Origin: Melghiribacillus thermohalophilus
Lineage (GTDB): Bacteria > Bacillota > Bacilli > Bacillales > Alkalibacillaceae
Direction of reading: 5' to 3'
DNA length: 64,000 nt
Assembly: GCF_004342905.1 (NCBI RefSeq)
Contig: NZ_SMAN01000003.1
Location: 1 to 64,000, forward strand
The notes under the pieces are model-generated. The model worked only from the letters and a program-made list of their open reading frames with translations. It searched no databases and was not told where the DNA came from. Both the position numbers and the translations under genes were made by a program. Numbering within the stretch: the stretch's first letter is position 1; every line of letters starts with the position of its first letter. Of this stretch, positions 8,278 to 15,389 are shown one piece after another.

Positions 8278-8682
8278 CTATTTCATTTCACACAGCCTCC
8301 TCCATAAGAACGCCAGCTCCGGCAAATAGGTATCATTTATATCGTGAATCAGTTCATCGAATAATTTCTCGTTTTTATGTAAATATAGCGGCAACTTTTT
8401 TCGGTTCTGCGCCCTGAACCAGCTGCGTTTATTCTGAACCATACCAAGCTTCTCTAATTCCATAACCGCCTCACGGGGGTCTTCAACTGGCTTTCCTTTT
8501 GCCTCTAGATAAGCAAGCATCACCTTATGGGCAAATTCCAGTGCGATTTCGAAATAATGGATGTAGCCAGCCTTTTCTAGATTACTTTCAAAAACCGTGT
8601 CTTTATGCTTGTTTAATTCCTTAAGTGCTTTTTCGTAATTCTCAAGAAACTGCTTCCAGCGAATTTCTGCATCACTGCTCAT
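8278..8682 (-). CDS. HEPN-type nucleotidyltransferase substrate-binding protein (HI0074 family)
   Basis: A 134-residue helical protein. RWKQFLENYEKALKELN at the start, IHYFEIALEFAHKVMLAYLEAKG in the middle, PREAVMELEKLGMV and the end YLPELAFLWRRL follow the HI0074/NTase_sub_bind pattern. Family members pair with MNT nucleotidyltransferases, and related HEPN proteins act as RNase toxins. Here the usual RN-x4-H-Y region reads QNRKKLPLYLH, so the catalytic motif is altered or shifted. No cognate nucleotidyltransferase is adjacent; the nearest are the left-edge gene and its relic. ATG 8682 has AGGAGTG upstream. Confidence 0.7.
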   Translation of the reverse strand: MSSDAEIRWKQFLENYEKALKELNKHKDTVFESNLEKAGYIHYFEIALEFAHKVMLAYLEAKGKPVEDPREAVMELEKLGMVQNKRSWFRAQNRKKLPLYLHKNEKLFDELIHDINDTYLPELAFLWRRLCEMK

Positions 8683-8922
8683 GTCAGCACTCCTTTTACG
8701 TTCTCAGATCTTCAACGGTTCATGGGCATGTTATGGATCAAAAATTTCTCCTTTTTCATGAATATTTTACCATAAACATGAACGTTTCATAGGGTGATCA
8801 AGGTGTTTTTGACCAGGCAACGCAGATTACCTTTTGTCTGGGTTTCCCCCATTCGGTTTTAATTTTCTTACTGAAAGCAAAAACGATAAGTGCAGTTAAT
8901 AAATGTTAGTAGGAGTGATATT

Positions 8923-9057
8923 GTGGGGTGTTTAGAGGGAAAAGGGGCTATCATTACAGGCGGAACAGGCGGGATTGGAAAGATGACAGCAGAAAATTGG
9001 AGCAAAAGTTGTGCTTGTCGACCTTTTCCAGGAAAGTCTGTGAAAAATGAAAAATGA
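8923..9057 (+). pseudogene. N-terminal fragment of a short-chain dehydrogenase
   Basis: A well-placed AGGAGTGATATT precedes GTG 8923. The first 24 codons read LEGKGAIITGGTGGIGKMTAE, the TGxxxGIG cofactor motif of SDR enzymes. A frame change then occurs, after which GAKVVLVDLFQESL can be read in another frame. The rest of the gene (about 200 residues) is absent. It is therefore a truncated, frameshifted relic. Confidence 0.6.
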
Positions 9058-9249
9058 ATTAAGCTCCTTACACTCATTGTTTATTTTGTTTCTATGTTCT
9101 TGGATGGAACAGAAGTAACATTTTTCGGGGCATTTCTTTCCGGGCTTTTGCTGGCCATCACGGAAATTTTTCAGCTTCGTTTTCATTCAGAGCGGAAGAA
9201 CACGGAAGTCTCCAGCATAGACATTAGGCCAAAATTCTCCCGGGTTTGA
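9058..9249 (+). pseudogene. Fragment of a membrane protein
   Basis: An open frame without a start near its beginning codes a hydrophobic stretch (LIVYFVSMFLDGTEVTFFGAF, then LSGLLLAITEIF) and a polar tail ending RPKFSRV. It abuts the SDR relic. It may be the tail of a small membrane protein, or start at the internal ATG near 9094. Family not recognised. Confidence 0.25.
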
Positions 9250-9256
9250 TTTGATC

Positions 9257-9290
9257 GCACAGAAAAAAGCAGATGATGGAAATCATCATC
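9257..9290. terminator. Intrinsic terminator-like hairpin
   Basis: GCAGATGATG-GAAA-TCATCATCTGC forms a strong ten-base-pair stem with a GAAA loop. On the minus strand it is followed by TTTTTT, on the plus strand by CTAATAAAA, so it should work best in the minus direction, possibly ending the YjcZ cluster transcript. Confidence 0.5.
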
Positions 9291-9369
9291 TGCCTAATAA
9301 AAATCAGGTAATTTGTCTAATCAAAGTACCCATCCCGTTCATAACCTATTAAGGAGGTGAAAGTTATAA

Positions 9370-9435
9370 ATGGAACTGGATATGGCGAATTCGGTTTAAC
9401 TCATTGTTGTGCTCATCATCCTGTTAATCAAGTAG
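9370..9435 (+). pseudogene. Degenerate YjcZ-like spore peptide
   Basis: After AAGGAGGTGAAAGTTATAA the ATG frame reads MELDMANSV, a stop, then LIVVLIILLIK and a stop. A shifted frame gives NGTGYGEFGL upstream of the same hydrophobic run. Together these match the plan of YjcZ-like peptides (glycine-rich head, then FxLIVVLxxLLI), so this is a broken copy in the orientation opposite to the intact ones. Confidence 0.45.
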
Positions 9436-9450
9436 CCTCTTTTTTAGCTA

Positions 9451-9477
9451 TTGCATGGGGAGTGTCTCCCCATGCAA
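9451..9477. repeat. Perfect 12-base inverted repeat
   Basis: TTGCATGGGGAG and CTCCCCATGCAA are separated by three bases. It lies ten bases past the stop codon of the minus-strand YjcZ-like gene and after the degenerate plus-strand copy. There is no T-run on either side. A decayed version occurs in the second duplicate unit near 9949..9973. Confidence 0.7.
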
Positions 9478-9487
9478 TGGCAGGGTT

Positions 9488-9604
9488 TTACTGATAGCCA
9501 TAGCCAATTGGATAGTTGTTACCGACAATAATCAGAAGTACGAAAAGCACTACCAGCAAAATAAAGCTATTGGAACCGTAGGATCCACCGCCGCCGTAAC
9601 CCAT
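9488..9604 (-). CDS. YjcZ family sporulation peptide
   Basis: Thirty-eight residues: glycine-rich head (MGYGGGGSYGSNS), hydrophobic core (FILLVVLFVLLIIVG) and tail NNYPIGYGYQ. This is the YjcZ/YhjR-like layout seen in many Bacillus spores, where such peptides are found in the coat or spore membrane. ATG 9604 follows GGAGTGAGG. It forms a tandem family with 9645..9755 and 10008..10121. Confidence 0.8.
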   Translation of the reverse strand: MGYGGGGSYGSNSFILLVVLFVLLIIVGNNYPIGYGYQ

Positions 9605-9644
9605 GAATACCTCACTCCTTTTTCAGATTTTTTAAACTATGACT

Positions 9645-9755
9645 TTACCAGTAGCCATAGCCAATTGGATAGTTAGTACCGACAATAACCAGAAGCACGA
9701 AAAGCACTACCAGCAAAATAAAGCTGTCGCCTCCGTAGCCTCCTGCATAACCCAT
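9645..9755 (-). CDS. YjcZ family sporulation peptide
   Basis: Thirty-six residues: MGYAGGYGGDS, core FILLVVLFVLLVIVG, tail TNYPIGYGYW. ATG 9755 follows AGGGGGTG at a good distance. Upstream, CTATATCCATATG (9782..9794 on the plus strand) parallels CTATATTGATATG before the next copy, so the paralogues seem to share promoter DNA, probably read by a late mother-cell sigma factor (inference). Confidence 0.8.
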   Translation of the reverse strand: MGYAGGYGGDSFILLVVLFVLLVIVGTNYPIGYGYW

Positions 9756-9881
9756 TGTCACACCCCCTTTTTATCTTTCTACTATATCCATATGATGATT
9801 GATTTTTGGAGGACAAGGCGATTATCAAATATTTCTGAAAAATGAGCGGATTACTTATACAGTTTATCTGTCTACTCAGAG

Positions 9882-10003
9882 AACCTATTAAGAAGGATAT
9901 ATGGCGGATTCGAGCCAATTGATATTGATATGCTGTTCCTCTTTGCTTATATGGGGAGTGTCTACGCATGCATGGCAGGTTGTTATTGATAGCCATAGCC
10001 AAT
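9882..10003. repeat. Second, decayed copy of the 9343..9505 unit
   Basis: AACCTATTAAG.AGG, TATGGCG.ATTCG, a hydrophobic-coding core, GGGGAGTGTCT, GCATG.ATGGCAGG and GATAGCCATAGCC occur in the same order as in 9343..9505. The unit therefore covers a degenerate plus-strand YjcZ copy plus the 3' end of a minus-strand one. This shows segmental duplication as the source of the peptide cluster. Confidence 0.55.
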
Positions 10004-10007
10004 GGCT

Positions 10008-10121
10008 TTACCAGTAGCCATAACCAATCGGATAGTTGTTACCCACAATAATTAGCAATACGAACAACACGACTAACAGGATAAAACTGTTACTGTTGCC
10101 TCCAAATCCTCCATAACTCAT
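10008..10121 (-). CDS. YjcZ family sporulation peptide
   Basis: Thirty-seven residues: MSYGGFGGNSNS, core FILLVVLFVLLIIVG, tail NNYPIGYGYW. ATG 10121 follows GGGAGGTG. The core and tail differ from the first copy at only the final residue, so these are recent paralogues. Confidence 0.8.
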   Translation of the reverse strand: MSYGGFGGNSNSFILLVVLFVLLIIVGNNYPIGYGYW

Positions 10122-10590
10122 GTCAGTTCACCTCCCTTAATCTATTCTGCTATATTGATATGTTCTGTTCTATAAACGGACAAGGCACATATAGGAGATA
10201 TTGACGAAATATGCGATTACCTTAAGTGAACTATCATTCTTTGATTACCAATAATGATTCATTTTCTTGAATGTAATTTCAAATCGAAATCAGAAATGAC
10301 ACAGTTAATACTCATTTAAAACGATTTTGGAGTAACAGTATATATTTTCCCAAAAAAAAATTTTCTGTTTGTCTCATGAATAAGACGATCAGGAAACATA
10401 TTGATACCGGATGACATCACTATTCGTTTATCTGCTCAAACGACATCAAATGAGCGGTTTTTAGCGTTAGCATTTTTGCCGCATGAAGAATAACAATACA
10501 TGTTTAAACATATACATACCTCGTTATAGACATATGGATGATATTTGGATTTGAATAGTTATCTGTAATAACTCCCTTGCTCTTGTCAAA
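10122..10590. other. Intergenic stretch with no gene recognised
   Basis: The first 100 bases hold the leader of the YjcZ-like gene and resemble the leader of the 9755 copy, including GGACAAGGC and a GCGATTACC/GCGGATTAC block. The remainder is A+T-rich with a long A-tract near 10354. Near 10439 to 10461 GCTCAAACGACATCAAATGAGCGG forms a weak hairpin followed by TTTTTAG on the plus strand. Nothing else stands out. Confidence 0.4.
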
Positions 10591-10600
10591 CATAATATAC
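10571..10600 (+). promoter_or_regulatory. Possible sigma-K-type promoter of the gerPF-like gene
   Basis: CATAATATA at 10591 fits the sigma-K -10 consensus CATANNNTA, and AC lies 18 bases upstream at 10571, close to the usual -35 position. It lies 31 bases before the start codon. gerP operons of Bacillus are transcribed by sigma-K, so this is reasonable, but it is based only on a short match. Confidence 0.35.
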
Positions 10601-10630
10601 TTATACATTGGACGAAGGAGAGGGATATTT

Positions 10631-10849
10631 ATGGGGTCGTATGTTACTCCTGGTATTGATATTAATAGCAATGAAGGGACGATTGTAACGGGGAACGCAT
10701 TCTATATATCTCCAACGAATACGAGTAAGGTTGTAGCCGGATCTGGAGCTTTTAACACTGGAATATATATTTTAAATAACAACGGTGTGTCACCAATCAG
10801 TGCCGTTGATCCTGATGTTGTAGATTCCATTGTCAGGGAAAACGTTTAG
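10631..10849 (+). CDS. Spore germination protein of the GerPA/GerPF family
   Basis: Seventy-two residues, the family's usual length. SNEGTIVTGNAFYISPTNTSKVVAGSGAFNTG followed by DPDVVDS is the GerPA/GerPF pattern (beta-rich, YISP..TSK..QGSG.FN.G). In Bacillus, GerP proteins help germinants pass through the spore coat. Here it is a lone gene, not part of a gerPABCDEF operon. ATG 10631 is chosen over an upstream in-frame start at 10577 because GAAGGAGAGG precedes it by seven bases. Confidence 0.8.
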   Translation: MGSYVTPGIDINSNEGTIVTGNAFYISPTNTSKVVAGSGAFNTGIYILNNNGVSPISAVDPDVVDSIVRENV

Positions 10850-10949
10850 GTTTTTCTATAGTTTTATTTATCAATTCGTTTTCGTTTAGAAGAGTAGGCA
10901 GGGCTCTTTGCAAGGAAGATGATTGTTTATTTACATCAGACATAATACA

Positions 10950-10979
10950 GGATCATCTCATACCGGATGGAGATGATCC
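10950..10979. terminator. Hairpin between convergent genes
   Basis: GGATCATCTC and GAGATGATCC form a ten-base-pair stem with a ten-base loop. It lies between the 3' ends of the gerPF-like gene and the minus-strand hydrolase. T-runs are poor on both sides, so termination may be partial. Confidence 0.4.
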
Positions 10980-10987
10980 CTCTATGT

Positions 10988-11593
10988 TTAAAATGTTTGC
11001 TTGAACCATTCGGAAGCGTCACGTACTTCCATCTCGGTAAGCTGGTGGCCATTATGATACCAGTTTGTGGACACCGTCGCTTGAGCAGATTCTAACCGCT
11101 TTGCCAGCTCCTCTGATTCTTTCGGTGCGCAGATGGGGTCATTTTTGCCGGCCCCAATGAAAACGAACACCCCTGATAAATCAGGCAGATCTATTCCCCT
11201 TCTAGGAACCATCGGGTGAAAGAGTACCGCTCCCTTTAAAGCTTTTTCATAGTGGAACAATAAACTTGCCGCCATGTTCGCTCCATTTGAATATCCGACA
11301 GCGACTACATTGTTTCGATCAAACCCATACTGGTCAGCGGCTTCGTTGAGAAAACCATGAAGTTCATTCGTTCGAAAAAGGAGATCCTCCTCATCAAACA
11401 CCCCTTCCCTGATGCGCCGAAAAAAGCGGGGCATTCCGTTTTCCAGAACATTTCCCCTGACGCCCAACAGGGAAGAACCTTCTGAAATGAATCGTCCAAC
11501 CGCAAGAAGATCTTCTTCCGTCCCTCCTGTTCCGTGAAGAAGGAGCAAAGTCGGTGCTTCTGGATGACTCCCTTGCTGAAAGATATGTTTCAT
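10988..11593 (-). CDS. MhqD-like carboxylesterase / alpha-beta hydrolase
   Basis: A 201-residue alpha/beta hydrolase. LLLLHGTGGTEEDLL gives the oxyanion HG motif near residue 20, VGYSNGAN the Ser nucleophile near residue 112, and GKNDPICAP plus NGHQLT the Asp and His. This matches the phospholipase/carboxylesterase family to which B. subtilis MhqD belongs, an enzyme of the quinone-resistance (MhqR) regulon. Start ATG 11593 lies behind GGAGGTGATGATC. No MhqR or dioxygenase gene is beside it, so the role in quinone detoxification is inference. Confidence 0.7.
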   Translation of the reverse strand: MKHIFQQGSHPEAPTLLLLHGTGGTEEDLLAVGRFISEGSSLLGVRGNVLENGMPRFFRRIREGVFDEEDLLFRTNELHGFLNEAADQYGFDRNNVVAVGYSNGANMAASLLFHYEKALKGAVLFHPMVPRRGIDLPDLSGVFVFIGAGKNDPICAPKESEELAKRLESAQATVSTNWYHNGHQLTEMEVRDASEWFKQTF

Positions 11594-11856
11594 GATCATC
11601 ACCTCCATGATTGTTGGTTATCTTCTGGTTTCTGAGTTTTGCTTCGGTCAATCCGTTTGGCATCCGGCTATACCAGTCTGTCATTTGGAGAAATTTTCGA
11701 ACGAAAAAGGAAAAACGTTTTATATTTATTATAACTAGATGTATCAAATCGTTCCCATCCGGGTCAAGGAAAAAGGGTTATATATCTGGATTGAATTGTT
11801 TCATGAATCAGTATATGATTGTAAAAAAAGTACTTGAGACAGAGAGAGGTATGGAA

Positions 11857-12387
11857 ATGACGAGAAAAGGATTAGAAAAAGCAACTTTCGCAGGTGGGTG
11901 TTTCTGGTGCATGGTGAAACCCTTTGATCAGTGGGACGGCATTCATGGAGTCGTATCAGGCTATACCGGAGGACATGTGGAACATCCTACATACGATCAG
12001 GTAAAAACGGGAACAACCGGGCACTATGAAGCGGTTCAGATTACATATGATCCTGAAGTATTCTCCTACGAAGAGCTGCTGGATATTTACTGGCGCCAGA
12101 TCGATCCTACTGATGATGAAGGTCAATTTCATGACAGAGGTCCCCAGTACCGGACAGCGATTTTTTACCATACCGAAGAACAACAAGAAAAAGCGGAACT
12201 GTCGAAACAACAATTGGAGGCAAGCGGAAAGTTTCAACAGCCGATTGTGACGAAAATTTTGCCGGCCTCCACATTTTATCCGGCAGAAGATTACCATCAG
12301 AAGTTTTATCAAAAAGAACCGGAAAAATATAAAAAAGACCGGGAAAAGTCCGGGCGCGACGAATTTATTGAACAACACTGGATGTGA
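11857..12387 (+). CDS. msrA: Peptide methionine (S)-S-oxide reductase MsrA
   Basis: A 176-residue enzyme that reduces the S epimer of methionine sulfoxide with thioredoxin. AGGCFWCM near residue 15 holds the catalytic Cys. [27 protein letters not shown] and [13 protein letters not shown] follow as usual, ending with the [17 protein letters not shown] block. ATG 11857 is preferred over ATG 11851 because AGAGAGAGG then sits seven bases away. A second MsrA is fused to MsrB at 52348..53313. A lipoprotein gene follows 33 bases downstream. Confidence 0.92.
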   Translation: MTRKGLEKATFAGGCFWCMVKPFDQWDGIHGVVSGYTGGHVEHPTYDQVKTGTTGHYEAVQITYDPEVFSYEELLDIYWRQIDPTDDEGQFHDRGPQYRTAIFYHTEEQQEKAELSKQQLEASGKFQQPIVTKILPASTFYPAEDYHQKFYQKEPEKYKKDREKSGRDEFIEQHWM

Positions 12388-12419
12388 AGAAAGTGATTTT
12401 TTTAAGGAGGTGTTGCCGT

Positions 12420-12686
12420 GTGAAGCGCATGATATTGACCATTGTACTCACGACATTGCTTCTTGCCGGTTGCAATACGATCGGTCACGGATCAAAATGG
12501 GATAATATTCAGGAAGACATCTATGAACAAAAAGTGATTGTGCTTGATTCTGTCGAAGATCCCCTCCCTGAGGAGGCAAAGGACCTTAATTATATGGAAA
12601 ACACATCGGAACCACGGCATTTACCTAATGTCAATCTCAGTGACCCTGTTGTCATTACGAAAATGCCTGTGACTCAACAGCCGTAG
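12420..12686 (+). CDS. Small lipoprotein of unknown function
   Basis: Eighty-eight residues from GTG 12420, nine bases after AAGGAGG. The N-terminus VKRMILTIVLTTLLLAGC is a clear lipoprotein signal with lipobox LLAG-Cys, so the mature protein is anchored outside the membrane. The rest is acidic and proline-rich without a known domain. It is close behind msrA and likely cotranscribed, perhaps acting at the cell surface under the same stress. Confidence 0.65.
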   Translation: MKRMILTIVLTTLLLAGCNTIGHGSKWDNIQEDIYEQKVIVLDSVEDPLPEEAKDLNYMENTSEPRHLPNVNLSDPVVITKMPVTQQP

Positions 12687-12822
12687 CCTTTTCTCTCGTA
12701 GGCGAGGCAATAACGGCATATGTAACGAATGCAAGATTACCGCCTATTTTTCGATGGATATGTACCCATGATTTCTCCTTCGTCATATACTTTATTGACA
12801 ACGAAATGAAGGAGCAATTGAA

Positions 12823-13302
12823 ATGGAAAAACAGAAAACCCTTGCCTGGCATGAAACGTTAGAGATTCATGAACTTACTGCATTTAAATCCGTTGGCTTA
12901 ATGAAATTAAAACAGGGAATCAAGCATATTACTGATCACCGTCTGCGCTCGATTTACCAGCGAAAAATAAACGTGCTGGAATCAGGCCTTAGAGAATTAC
13001 TGGAATTATATCCAGCTACTCCGAAGCCTGGTGACTCAAGTGAATATCGGGTGGATCAGGCTTTTAATGCAGGAGATCTCCTTGCGTTTTCAAAGGCGGA
13101 AGTGAGAAATACGGCAATTGCTTTGACGGAAACCGCTACCCCCTATTTGCGCGAAATGCTGACCAGACATTTAAACGACGCTATTAAGGGACATGGAGAA
13201 ATATTCCGTTACATGTATGATCATGGGTTATACCCATCTTATCATTTACGGGAGCTTTTACAGAATGACGTACAGCTCGCCCAAAAAGCATTATCCATGT
13301 AA
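12823..13302 (+). CDS. CotF-like spore coat protein (YhcQ family)
   Basis: A 159-residue, largely helical protein. LAWHETLEIHELTAFKSVGLMKLKQGIKHI and RSIYQRKINVLESGLRELLELYP are the two hallmark helices of the coat-F domain, and the second repeat (LLAFSKAEVRNTAIALTETATPYLREMLTRHLNDAI) follows. Such proteins are found in the spore coat and are made in the mother cell. ATG 12823 follows GAAGGAGCAATTGAA. It is ended by a strong terminator at 13328..13365. Confidence 0.8.
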   Translation: MEKQKTLAWHETLEIHELTAFKSVGLMKLKQGIKHITDHRLRSIYQRKINVLESGLRELLELYPATPKPGDSSEYRVDQAFNAGDLLAFSKAEVRNTAIALTETATPYLREMLTRHLNDAIKGHGEIFRYMYDHGLYPSYHLRELLQNDVQLAQKALSM

Positions 13303-13327
13303 GGTAACTCGGGATGTTAATAAGATC

Positions 13328-13365
13328 GGAGCTGTTTCAGAATTGTTGAACAGCTCCTTTTGATT
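13328..13365 (+). terminator. Intrinsic terminator of the cotF-like gene
   Basis: GGAGCTGTT and AACAGCTCC form a nine-base-pair stem, followed by TTTTGATTT. Confidence 0.75.
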
Positions 13366-13469
13366 TGCTCAGGAGATGTCCATATTCAGTTATTGCGGAT
13401 CTTTTGGGTACATACCATACCCTGACAAGAATAGATCCATACATGATCATGATGAAAGCTTCATATACC

Positions 13470-13700
13470 TGTTCATCACTAGCTTTTTCACGGACAAACT
13501 TTTTGGAACATAGGTAAAAAATGTCCGTCATCGTTGCTATGAGGGACAAATACCATTACAAATTTTCTTATAATGTCCCTCATCGATGTCATGAAAGACA
13601 TAACACTACACAATAAATACAGAAATGTCCGTCATCAATCTAATGACGGACAAACCAAGTTATAACTGACATGAAGTGGTCGGTCATCCATTCCTCTTTC
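13470..13700. repeat. Four to five palindromic units at an exact 52-base period
   Basis: Units begin at 13470 (degenerate), 13522, 13574, 13626 and about 13677 (degenerate). The best units read TGTCCGTCATC, five or six bases, then a partly complementary ATGACGGACA; the unit at 13626 is a near-perfect inverted repeat. The 52-base spacing is exact for the first four. The DNA between the hairpins is A+T-rich and not conserved. No protein-like frame fits it; the minus-strand frame 13337..13549 has no family resemblance. Confidence 0.7.
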
Positions 13701-13805
13701 CATATCGTTCAGTTTGTTCCCTTTTCAGTCCCTAATCATTGTAGTCAGTCGGCTTTAATAATTCCTTCATCTTCCCTGTTCCTGGTATGGTTTGAACATA
13801 CTGAA

Positions 13806-13851
13806 ATAGGGACGATCCCATCATGCATGATTGTCATGAGATCGTCCCTAT
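13806..13851 (-). terminator. Intrinsic terminator, probably of gltAB
   Basis: ATAGGGACGATC and GATCGTCCCTAT form a 12-base-pair stem about 40 bases past the gltB stop on the minus strand. The minus side then reads ATTTCAGTATG, so the T-run is weak; the plus side reads ACTTATATTT. Confidence 0.55.
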
Positions 13852-13889
13852 ACTTATATTTCCCAATGTCTGGAGTAACATGGAAAACA

Positions 13890-15371
13890 TTAAGGCAGGA
13901 CTGTTGAACCCATCAGATAGCGATCTACTTCTCTTGCTGCCTCTCTCCCTTCATGAATGGCCCAGACAATTAAGCTCTGCCCCCTGCGGGCATCTCCTGC
14001 GGCAAAAACACCTTCTACACTAGTTGTATACGTTCCATAAGGAGCATGTATTTTATTGTTTTTTGTCTCCACTCCAAAGGCTTCTAATACGGGATGTTCT
14101 GCTCCTTCAAATCCAATGGCGATAAATACATAATCAACCGGCCATACTTTTTCGGTTCCCGGCAATTCGTGAAAGACAGCTTTGCCGCTTGCATCAATCG
14201 TTTTTTCCATTCGGATTGTGTGAAGCTCCTTGACACGCCCCTGTTCATCCCCGACGATTTTCTTTGTCTGGATGCAGTATTCCCGAATATCTTTTCCGTA
14301 TTTCGCAGCTGCTTCTTCATAAGCATAATCGAGGGTAAATACGAGTGGGTACTGCGGCCATGGATTATTTTCTGTCCTGTGATCCGGTAATTGAGGGTGT
14401 TTGCCGAACTGAACTACACTTTTGCATTTCTGGCGAAGGGCTGTGGCGACACAGTCTGCACCAGTATCACCGCCGCCGATTACAATGACATGTTTCCCCT
14501 CGGTGTCAATGTAATCACTGTCTTCAAAACCGGAGTTCAGTAAGCTTTTGGTTGTACCAGTTAGATAGTCCATTGCATCATGTACGCCTTTGAGTTCCCG
14601 TCCTTCAATATTTAAATCCCTGTGTTTCTGGGCACCCGTACAGAGTACAACGGCATCATATACTTCCTGAAGTTGTTCGGCAGCTACATCTTTGCCTACT
14701 TCGGTATTGGTAACAAATTCGATCCCTTCTTCCTCTAGTAGCTGGATTCTCCTATCCACAACGTCTTTTTCCAGTTTCATATTCGGAATGCCATACATTA
14801 AAAGCCCACCTGGACGGTCATCCCGTTCATATACGGTAATCGAATGTCCGGCTTGATTTAACTGATCGGCACAGGCAAGGCCGGCCGGACCGCTTCCGAC
14901 AATCGCCACTTTTTTACCTGTTCGCCGTTCTGGAATACGAGGTTTGATCCACCCTTCTTCAAATCCTTTATCAATGATGGCCCGTTCAATTCCCTTAATC
15001 GCAACAGCTGGTTCAGAAATGGCGACTGTACACGAACCTTCACAAGGAGCTGGACATACTCTGCCTGTAAACTCCGGGAAATTGTTCGTTAATAAAAGCC
15101 GGTCGAGCGCTTCTTTCCAGCGCCCTTTGTACACGAGATCATTCCATTCAGGAATCAAGTTGTTGATCGGACATCCTGATGTTAAGCCGTTTAATTCTAA
15201 TCCCATATGACAAAATGGGGTCCCGCAGTCCATGCAGCGGGCTCCCTGTATCTTCAGTGTGTCCTCAGAAAAGCGCTGACTGTATTCTTTCCAGTCATCA
15301 AGACGAGACAGAGGATGTCGTTTCTGTTCTTCTTCACGGGTATAATCCATAAATCCTGTCTTTTTTCCCAT
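13890..15371 (-). CDS. gltB: Glutamate synthase [NADPH] small subunit
   Basis: A 493-residue flavoprotein (GltD in E. coli naming). It passes electrons from NADPH via FAD to the large subunit, which makes two glutamates from glutamine and 2-oxoglutarate. The N-terminal cysteines CMDCGTPFC, GCPI and CPAPCEGSC bind two 4Fe-4S clusters (residues 40 to 110). VAIVGSGPAGLACADQL (near 155) binds FAD and VIVIGGGDTGADCVATAL (near 300) binds NADPH. TCA/ATP-type C-terminal FAD motif GVFAAGDARRGQSL follows near 460. ATG 15371 lies 18 bases after the large-subunit stop. Confidence 0.95.
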   Translation of the reverse strand: MGKKTGFMDYTREEEQKRHPLSRLDDWKEYSQRFSEDTLKIQGARCMDCGTPFCHMGLELNGLTSGCPINNLIPEWNDLVYKGRWKEALDRLLLTNNFPEFTGRVCPAPCEGSCTVAISEPAVAIKGIERAIIDKGFEEGWIKPRIPERRTGKKVAIVGSGPAGLACADQLNQAGHSITVYERDDRPGGLLMYGIPNMKLEKDVVDRRIQLLEEEGIEFVTNTEVGKDVAAEQLQEVYDAVVLCTGAQKHRDLNIEGRELKGVHDAMDYLTGTTKSLLNSGFEDSDYIDTEGKHVIVIGGGDTGADCVATALRQKCKSVVQFGKHPQLPDHRTENNPWPQYPLVFTLDYAYEEAAAKYGKDIREYCIQTKKIVGDEQGRVKELHTIRMEKTIDASGKAVFHELPGTEKVWPVDYVFIAIGFEGAEHPVLEAFGVETKNNKIHAPYGTYTTSVEGVFAAGDARRGQSLIVWAIHEGREAAREVDRYLMGSTVLP

Positions 15372-15389
15372 ATACTCCCCCTCCCTTCC

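Noticed and set aside
13337-13549. Minus-strand 70-codon ORF
   Set aside because: It runs through the 52-base repeats, has no ribosome binding site and no protein-like composition.
13470-13700. CRISPR array
   Set aside because: The repeats are short, diverged and palindromic, the intervals are not unique spacers of constant length flanked by identical repeats, and no cas genes are near.
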